Below are positions 56,932 to 64,000 of a stretch of DNA of 64,000 nucleotides, one piece after another. This DNA is from Mauremys mutica (taxonomy: Eukaryota; Chordata; Testudines; Geoemydidae). The translations under genes and the position numbers were made by a program. Every line of letters begins with the position of its first letter. Positions within the stretch are counted from its first letter, which is position 1. The stretch lies in NCBI RefSeq assembly GCF_020497125.1, contig NC_059084.1:8955501-9019500 (forward strand), in the 5' to 3' direction. The notes beneath the pieces were generated by a model. The model worked only from the letters and a program-made list of their open reading frames with translations. It was not told the origin of the DNA and searched no databases.

Positions 56932-57281
56932 CAGTGGCATAGTTAGAATTGGAAATTTGGGTAGGCCCCAACTTTCGGGTGGACGGGCAATGACAGACTG
57001 TGCTCGCTCAGCTTCTCCCCTGACGCCACCCTCTCCTCCTAGCCCTGGTGCCTCCAGACACAGGGCTTCACCTGCTGAGCTGAGCACATGCACGGGGCGG
57101 CTCAGAAAATGGCAGGGCAGAGCTGCTGGAGCGTAGCTTTCTGAAGGGCAGGCGCATAGCTCCGTCCTGGGTTTCAGGTGCCCGGGTGACACTCTGGGCT
57201 GCTGTGGCAGCACTACACCCCTGCTCAGATTTGAGCCTGGATGCTAAATGGGTGGGCCGCCCACCCATGGCTATGCCCCTG
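56932..57281. mobile_element. hAT-type MITE, 350 bp
   Basis: Ends CAGTGGCATAGTTAGAATT and (reverse complement) CAGGGGCATAGCCATGGGT share the CAGNGGCATAG core. Flanking duplications cctcttgc (56924-56931) and cctcttga (57282-57289) match at 7 of 8. GC-rich interior with no transposase. Confidence 0.8.
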
Positions 57282-57521
57282 CCTCTTGATGGCAGCCATT
57301 AGCCCCTTTCAGCATAACATATTGACAGAAGACAGGGGACACAAGAACAAGAAGATCCAAGAAGAAAACCTCACAGTCCTTCACTACCATAATCCACGTC
57401 CTCTCCACATGCTGCCTCTCTCCTTTGCTCCGCTCTAACATGGGTCCAAACTCTACTGGCTTTACTCACCAACGTAGTTCCACTGAAGTTCCAGTGAGCA
57501 AGATGAAGGGATTTGCTACTT

Positions 57522-57640
57522 CTTATTTTTACTGTGGTGGGGCCTAGGAGCCCCAGTCAGGGACCAGGGCTAAGTGCTGTACAAACAGAACAAGAGAGAC
57601 GATTCCCACCCATCGGAGCTTTCTAAGATGACTTCCATGC
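57522..57640 (+). repeat. Unnamed amniote dispersed repeat, copy 4
   Basis: tggggcctaggagccccagt, cagggaccagggctaagtgc, tgtacaaacagaacaagaga and gagctttctaagatg, in the same order as at 8138. Confidence 0.65.
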
Positions 57641-59094
57641 AGGGTTTTGTTGACTTTAATGGGTGTTTCCGTGGGTGCAGGGATCCATGTACTTGGAGCT
57701 CATTGCAAGACTGGGGCCTTAAAGCCCAGTCCTGTGAAAATTGTCTGTGTGCATTCCTTTGGCAGGACTGTCCATACATGTAATGTTAAACACTATACAG
57801 TTTTTGCAGGACAGGGAAGTTTGATTATAAACTCTACTGAGTAATGCCTCTTTGTTGACCTGTGAAAGAGCACTCACACCTAGTGATTCCAAGAAACCAG
57901 GTGAAGACAAAGCAACATTTTCCCCCAATCCATCCCACACCTGACAGCATTGCCATTTCTTTCTGTCAAGAATAATCTTTTTTTTTTTTTTTGCAACCCT
58001 CATAATTACAATCAAGTCTCAAAGAATGAACTCAAAACCAGGTGGTATGCACTGTTTTAATGTCACTGGTCATTTCCGAAATGTTAAAAAGTGTGAAATG
58101 TATCTGATGCTTTGATGCAAAAGCAAACCACCACTGTAGCAGAGTGATGGGTGTGAAAATTAAACAAATTAACCCAACCTTCAAAAGAGACAGTGTTGTT
58201 AAGGAATTTCAACAGCTGTCAGCATTGTTTTTTTAGATATTAAAATAAAAAGTGACTCAAAGGGAAAAAAAATGTCTTATTGTTAGTACCATGTAGAAAA
58301 TGGAAGAATGAACAAGACGACAAATCAGAGGACAAAAATAAAGCTAGTGAGCTTATAAATAATGTGCTTCTGATTTTTGAACCTGTAGATTTCTGAGGTC
58401 CTGGTATACATCACAACTCTGCAGGCATTCTGGTCAATAATAATGAAATCACCATGTCCCTATTACTTCAGTTTAACCGTGGTTATAAGTCACTTAATTG
58501 CATCAATAAAATTTAATTAATTAAAAATAACATGGAGATATTTACATTAACTGAAGACTACACACAATAATTTCCAGATTTCACTGATTTTTATTAAGAA
58601 TCCTTCCTAACATATTTAATTATTGCTAAAACTATCAAGAGGTATTGTACAATAAACATTATTTTCTGGTTAAACAAAATGTATAACTCCCTAATAGTAA
58701 ATTTTTTCATTATGTTTTAGATCTACAAAAGTTTGTTTTAATTTACAATTTACCTATACAAATACACTGCGTGCAAAACATCTAATATGAAAATTAATTT
58801 TGAGGTAGGAAAATTTATAAATGCATTTAAATTAGATCTGAATAAGCTGCATTTCTGTATGATACTATACCTGAAGCACAAATATGTGACCCTGGAAAAT
58901 TGAAATGATGCAATCTGACTCTACAGTTTTGTGCTCTGAATTTTAAACTAGATCTTTCACTATATATATGTAGAGGATTCTACAACTGCTATTTCTAGAT
59001 CTTTGACAAAATACTCTGAATCCTGAGTTGGAAGGTTTGCAACTGGGTGCCACTGGCTAAAGAAATCTGATGTAAATAGCTTGGCCAATTTATT
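57641..59094. other. Unique-looking AT-rich stretch
   Basis: A T-run is at 57978-57992. 58200-58830 is repeat-poor and very AT-rich. No gene seen. Confidence 0.5.
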
Positions 59095-59568
59095 AGAGCT
59101 GGTCAAAACATACAATTTCCATCCCATGGAAATTTACAATATTTTGATATTTGGATTCCTCTTAAATTGGGATGGAAAACTGAAATGTTGGAATTTTACA
59201 TGAAATGAAATATTCCAAAAATATTTTGTTTCAACCTAATTTTAATATTTTGTTTTGATAGGGTCAAAACATATAGCTTCCACTTTACCATTTTGGCTTT
59301 GTTGTATTACATTTCATAATATAATGTAACAGAAAACTTAAAAAGATCAAGTCAAAGCAAAAAATTTAGACCTTACCGAACTAAAACATTTTGACCTCAT
59401 GTACAGTCAACTTTATCAAAAGGTCAAAGTAAATGTTTCAATAATTTGCTGTGAAAATTTTGACAAAATACATATGCTTCCGCATAACATTTTTATTTAA
59501 TCAAATTAGCATTTTCCAGCAGAAAAAACTGTTCTGATGGAACATTTTCAACCAGCTTTACAATATAG
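59095..59568. mobile_element. DNA-transposon MITE, gagctggtc ends, about 470 bp
   Basis: Left tagagctggtcaaaacatac and right (reverse complement) taaagctggttgaaaatgtt are inverted, with TTA/TA-like bases at both borders (TA-type or TTA-type target). The interior is AT-rich with ggtcaaaacata repeated at about 59103 and 59261. No frame. Confidence 0.55.
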
Positions 59569-59810
59569 CTATATCTATCCAACCATCCTGCATGTGGATG
59601 GATCGATGCCCTTTTTTGAAAATGTCTCTTTAATTCACTCCCACAATCTTCTAGCAAAATCAAATGGCTAATTCAAGAAAACCCCAAATGTATTGGCAAA
59701 ACCTCAATGTCAATGTAATGTGAAGCTTTCTGGTGAGTCCTATTTTTATTTCAAAGAACCAAGAATAAAAAAAATATTTGAATTGTAGAAAACACAGTAA
59801 CATTAAAGAC

Positions 59811-59957
59811 TCCCTTTGAACAATAAATCAAACAACTTCTTGGGGAGAACAACACTGTATTGTCTAAAGCCCCAAAACTTCACAGGGAATCATTCTGGTG
59901 AACACACAAACCATGTGGGTCATCACTGAAGTACTTCCAGTGTGGTTTAGGTGTAGG
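59811..59957 (+). repeat. Diverged direct duplicate, copy A
   Basis: Shares ordered landmarks with 61622-61770: aaatcaaacaacttcttggg / aaatcaaacagcttcttggg, tgtattgtctaaagc / tgtattgtctaagg, gaacacacaaaccatgtggg / tgcacacaaacacgtggg, tcactgaagtacttcca / ccactgaagtagtttcca. By eye roughly three quarters of bases match over 145 bp. Confidence 0.75.
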
Positions 59958-60041
59958 ACTGAGGCCTGGCTGATTGGAAACATGTCTAGTGTCTACCCTA
60001 TGCTACAGTCACCATGCTTGCAAAATGTCACAACCCCCTCT

Positions 60042-60527
60042 GTCTAAAACGGCCCCCACCCCAAGCATCTGCTCTGCACTTCCATTGGCCAGTTCCCGAC
60101 CAATGGCTGCTGGGAGCGGGGGGCGGTGCCTGCAGGCGAGAGCCACGCGGAGCTGCTTGCACACCTCCACCTAGGAGCTGGACCTGCTGCTGGACACTTC
60201 CGGGGTGCAGCATGGTCCACGGTGCCAGGACAGGCAGGAAGCCTGCCTTAGGCCCTCCCCCTCTCCCCACGCTGCACTGCTGACCAGGAGCCGCCCGAGG
60301 TAAGCCGGCGTCCCAATCCCCTGCCTGAGCCCCTCCCAAACCCGGAGCCCCTTCCTGCAACCCAAACCCCTCATCCCTGGCCCCACCCAGAGCCTGTACC
60401 CCAAGCCCAGAGCCCCCTCCCACACCACAAACCCCTCATCCTCAGCTTCGTTGGGTCACGGGCATCAACAATTTTCTTCAACTCGGGCGCCAGAAAAAAA
60501 AGTTTGAAAACCGCTGCCCTAGACTAC
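60042..60527 (-). mobile_element. GC-rich hAT-derived element, one end preserved
   Basis: The right edge, reverse-complemented, starts cagcggttttcaaacttttt then tctggcgcccgagttgaaga, a hAT-type terminus. The interior holds an inverted CCAAT pair (ATTGG 60084-60088, CCAAT 60100-60104), a gcccgaggtaagccggcgtc motif like that at 33224, and a C-rich minisatellite tail (60320-60440). The other terminus is lost. Confidence 0.6.
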
Positions 60528-61621
60528 AGGGCGTCACCATTCATTCACACACACAGCTAGTACATTACACACTCCTCCATAGTTAACCAGCATCCATCCT
60601 AAGCAGCAGCTAAAGAGCTATGTCTCTCAAACACATACAAAGCCAGTAGTGCACTGTTGTCCAGTTTTGTTCTGCCATTTTCTGCATAATCAGTAAGTTT
60701 CAACATATATTCATCCTCCCCTTGAAATACCTTGCTAAAGGCTAAAACTCATATTTATTTGTACAGACAGATACATTTCCCCACAACTGATAAACATATT
60801 AGAGGTTCAGAAATGCATTAGTACCAAGGAAAGGGCAATTGGTTGATAAAAGAATTATGTACAGCATCAAATTTAATTGCTAAATACATTTTACTCTTTG
60901 CGAAAGGCATTAAATGGATATAATGGCAATTGATGAACTGGACAATTATTTTTTTCTCTCCTGTACAATGGGCAAAGTTCAAATTTCTAAAGCAAACTTT
61001 AATCATTTTTCTGGGGGGAGGAAATGGCTGTAAATCAAGTTCCATGTGACTTCCTAGATGAAATGGATCATTATGTCGAGTGAAACGAGACTAAGTTCAT
61101 ATACCAATCCTCTCTATTAGATACACTAAATTCTCATCAAACAGAATTTAAAATTATAATGTTTCTAAGCCAGCACTCTGGCAAACCTCACAGCCTCATG
61201 TACAGTTCATCTGAAGCAAATCTATTAGCTTAAAGGAATGCTGAAAAATTACATGTAAAGTAATATAAACTCCCTCATCCCCCACCACCTTCATTTTTTT
61301 TTAAGCTGAAGGCAGGTCTAATGGATAAATGTATTAATTTATTTGGAATGTCAGAAGCAGAAGCAATTACGGTGAATTAAACAGTCATAGTACTTAAGAA
61401 AGGAGAAAGTGCTTTTTTTTTTTTCACATCAACCATTCCTGGGTTTCTGTAACCTTCACTCATGCCTCTCAGACCCCATCCACATCTGAAGTGGGAAGTT
61501 CCAAGCAGTTTCTCTGCATGGTAGAGCACTGAGTGGGATTTTCAGGAGCATTCATTTTTGGCTTAATTGCTCAGACTGAATAATGGCCAAATGTCCATTG
61601 ATTGCAACAGGAACAGCCTTC
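60528..61621. other. Unique-looking AT-rich stretch
   Basis: Nothing recognised apart from a T-run at 61413-61424. Confidence 0.5.
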
Positions 61622-61770
61622 AGAATCCCCTTGAGCAACAAATCAAACAGCTTCTTGGGTGGAAATTACATTGTATTGTCTAAGGCTCCAAACCTGTATG
61701 CAGAATTGCAACAGTGGACTGCACACAAACACGTGGGTCACCACTGAAGTAGTTTCCATGTAATTCTGCA
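61622..61770 (+). repeat. Diverged direct duplicate, copy B
   Basis: The second copy of the segment at 59811-59957, same orientation, 1.8 kb away. It sits beside a cattgattgcaacaggaaca stretch that has no counterpart at copy A. Confidence 0.75.
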
Positions 61771-62235
61771 TTTAAAACATGAAAATGTGTGCGCTTTGTC
61801 ATCGTTCCAAAGTAAAAACGATCACTTACTAAAATGGCAAATAAAGCGAGATTTGACGGGATGTGTGGAATTGCACAAACATAAGAAGTGCAACCTGTCA
61901 TCTTACATTCCACACACAGTAGCTACAGGAGTGACAAAGAAAGATGGGGAAATTGCTCCCATGCTAACAAAATGCATAACATTATGTGTCATGGATATTA
62001 CAGAAAGGAAAAATACGTTTGTACCCATTCTGCCCAACATCTCAGTCAATCGCGAGCATTGGTAAAAATGAAAAATGACATCATAAAAAGCTTCAGCCAC
62101 ATTCACAAGCACATGACAGTAAATAACATGATGGACAACTAGAAATAGCCTTGAAAATACAGGTCAATGAACCCTATACGCAGAAAGTTCATAGGAACAT
62201 GCAACTGGATGTCACAGAGTGAGAAGCTCTTCTAT

Positions 62236-62430
62236 CCAATGCGGCCAGCTACAAGATTGACCAATGCGAGCCACTCACAAGGGGCATGTAGCGCTGGCCA
62301 ATGGCATCTCACTCTTCTACAAGGCTAAACACTATTGGCTGGTGCCAAATTGAAGGGGCAAACCGTTCTTGTAAGCCCCCTCAACTGTCAGCCAACTGAA
62401 TTCCACAGACCCTTATAAAACCCTTATAAG
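62236..62430 (+). promoter_or_regulatory. CCAAT-box cluster with TATA box
   Basis: CCAAT boxes at 62236-62240, 62261-62265 and 62298-62302, and an inverted one (ATTGG) at 62334-62338, are followed by TATAAAA at 62414-62420 and a second TATAAG at 62425-62430. The density and order look like a core promoter or an LTR U3. A possible LTR start TGTCAC is at 62210. No downstream ORF or poly(A) signal was recognised. Confidence 0.4.
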
Positions 62431-62462
62431 ATCAGGAAGAGCAATTAAGACATAGGCATTAA

Positions 62463-62575
62463 TGGCCCAATCTTGGTAGGTGCTGAGAGCCTGATCCCAC
62501 ACTTGCTGAAATCAAAGAACCCACTGACAGCTGGATCAAGCCCCAAAGAGTTTAGCACCTTCCAGGATTGGGCCA
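62463..62575. mobile_element. Foldback MITE, 113 bp
   Basis: TGGCCCAATCTTGGTAGGTG on the left and, reverse-complemented from 62554-62575, TGGCCCAATCCTGGAAGGTG on the right: inverted arms with two mismatches in twenty. Confidence 0.75.
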
Positions 62576-63314
62576 CTGCAGCAATGGTATTCTGAAGTGA
62601 CAGCACTTGAATGTTTAAGAAATAAGAACAGCAACTAAACGTCACACAACAAAACCTTCAGAATCACTTTGGTGTCTTACATAGGGCCCACATCTTACCC
62701 AATGAACTAAGGAGGAGATATGAATGTTTACAATCACAATATTGAAACAATTTAGACTGCCACACAGTGCTTTTGTCACAAAAAATGTAACATCTGATTA
62801 ATATATGAAATTTCCAAGGGAGATGTATATTCAAATGTTCAAAATAATTTATATTTACAAATGAGAACCCTCAGTTCAGTGAAGTGGAAGTAAATAAAGC
62901 ATATAAGAAACATAACTGCTAACAATACACAGTAGAATCTCAAATGGGAACATGTCATGATATTTGCAATTCATTTTGTTCTAGTTTTCATAACGAGTAG
63001 ATTATTCCTGGGTTCCCAATTAAATATTTTTATAGTAGTTATCAGCCTGGGGCAGCTATTCATTTAAAGGAGAAATCCTCTTTCACTTAAGCAGTAAGTT
63101 TGGAGAATGGATGCATACAATCTGACCCAAAGGCAAGGCTACACAACTTTGACAACATACAGTTTTCATCTTTATTTTAATTGCTTTGATTAACCACTAT
63201 TTTTCTATCCAAAGCAAACTCCATCTTTTGCATCCGGCTATCACAAACCTACCTAATAGGATCTCTTCCCACTGCACAACTGGGTATGAGTCTGGACTTG
63301 TCAGTTATAATCAG
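62576..63314. other. Unique-looking AT-rich stretch
   Basis: Nothing recognised. Confidence 0.5.
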
Positions 63315-63612
63315 GCAGTTGCAAAGGCAGAAAACACAGCAACAGTTTAAATTTTCTAGCCAAGCCAGAGTAGGCCGCATAGTAAATTTGAGAGCCTGCA
63401 AACTCATCAGCAGCTGCTACTGCAAAACACTATTTGATAACAAAAGAGGGAAAACAAGGCCAACTAAAAAGCCTCAGTCAAATAGTTCAAAGGCAGTTAT
63501 TTTTGCAAAACAAATGATAGTTTAATTTGCCAGCCAAGCCAGAGTAAATTTTGTAGTGAAATAAACTACAATTTGATTACTTGCTGCAAAACACAATTTC
63601 ATTTGATTTTAG
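63315..63612. repeat. Decayed tandem duplication, unit about 170 bp
   Basis: caaaggcag (63322, 63488), ccaagccagagta (63360, 63534) and ctgcaaaacac (63420, 63584) recur in the same order and spacing of 164-174 bases, joined by similar agttta-rich linkers. Confidence 0.6.
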
Positions 63613-64000
63613 AGGAAGGGCCTTTCTCTAATTCTTTGTTATAGTCTTGGAATTGAACGCTTTGCTGCTTCTGCCAGGGGCTCACAATTTAATTTTCAAA
63701 TCAACCCTTGATTTACACACTAGTAATTTTACATACATCGGTATAAAAGCTATATACACCCAAACTTGGTTGATATACAAATATATATTTGAAAAGTGTC
63801 TGGAACGCACTTCAAACCACTCAATTGGATCTTAGGGCAAACAAACAAACAAAAAACCCTCCATCAACTTGAATAAATAGAGGGTAATATTGAAAGCTCT
63901 GGGCTAACTAAAAGTAAAGAACATGGCATAGAAAATTTACACTAATGAATATTAAAAACTTAGAAGTAAACATACTTTCCAGAACTTGTGGAAAGCTAAA
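63613..64000. other. Unique-looking AT-rich stretch
   Basis: A (CAAA)n-like scrap is at 63838-63856. Nothing else is recognised. Confidence 0.5.

Noticed and set aside
1..64000. CRISPR arrays, bacterial operons, phage or plasmid features
   Set aside because: The composition, repeat families and lack of dense coding show vertebrate nuclear DNA; no regularly spaced repeat array was seen.

Overview
The window reads as vertebrate nuclear DNA with no recognisable host gene. It is AT-rich and packed with interspersed repeats, and the longest open frames are all repeat-derived or low-complexity. The repeat set points to a hidden-necked (cryptodiran) turtle: a tRNA-derived SINE with a CR1-like 3' tail near 40.6 kb, several CR1 LINE 3' ends, many short hAT-like and PIF/Harbinger-like elements, and a young LTR element. 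This is inference from repeat families remembered by pattern; no database search was possible.

Layout. 0-6 kb: tRNA-like foldback repeats, an LTR-like block with TATA and poly(A) signals, a 723-bp hAT element with 8-bp target duplications and a CpG-rich Harbinger-type MITE with two strong hairpins. 6-19 kb: mostly unique AT-rich sequence with scattered MITEs, a CR1 fragment and MIR-like SINEs. 19-25 kb: an 838-bp hAT element holding a G-rich minisatellite, then an L2/CR1-clade LINE relic split by nested DNA transposons, then a repeat-poor block that may be conserved non-coding DNA. 25-34 kb: unique DNA, an LTR-like relic holding two DNA transposons (one pogo/Tigger-like), and a 304-bp Penelope-like fragment with a hammerhead-ribozyme-like core and 15-bp target duplications. 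34-43 kb: unique DNA, foldback MITEs, the turtle-type SINE and a dispersed repeat split by a 173-bp TG...CA insertion.

43.5-48.3 kb is the most informative part. A CR1 3' end is followed by a complete but internally deleted LTR retroelement (44342-48166) with 856- and 858-bp LTRs that differ at only four bases plus one 2-bp indel, a perfect CTCCT target duplication, a tRNA-Leu-type primer binding site, and one 388-codon ORF that joins gag-like, protease-like and pre-integrase-like pieces with reverse transcriptase and RNase H missing. The LTR 3' ends carry tandem copies of the LTR/primer-site junction. It looks like a recently mobilised non-autonomous element.

48-64 kb: more unique AT-rich DNA with hAT elements (two with target duplications), an LTR-like relic, a degraded 145-bp segment present twice 1.8 kb apart, a cluster of four CCAAT boxes upstream of a TATA box near 62.3 kb, and a decayed tandem duplication at the right end. 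No CRISPR array, rRNA, convincing tRNA gene or host exon was found; short host exons cannot be excluded by eye.
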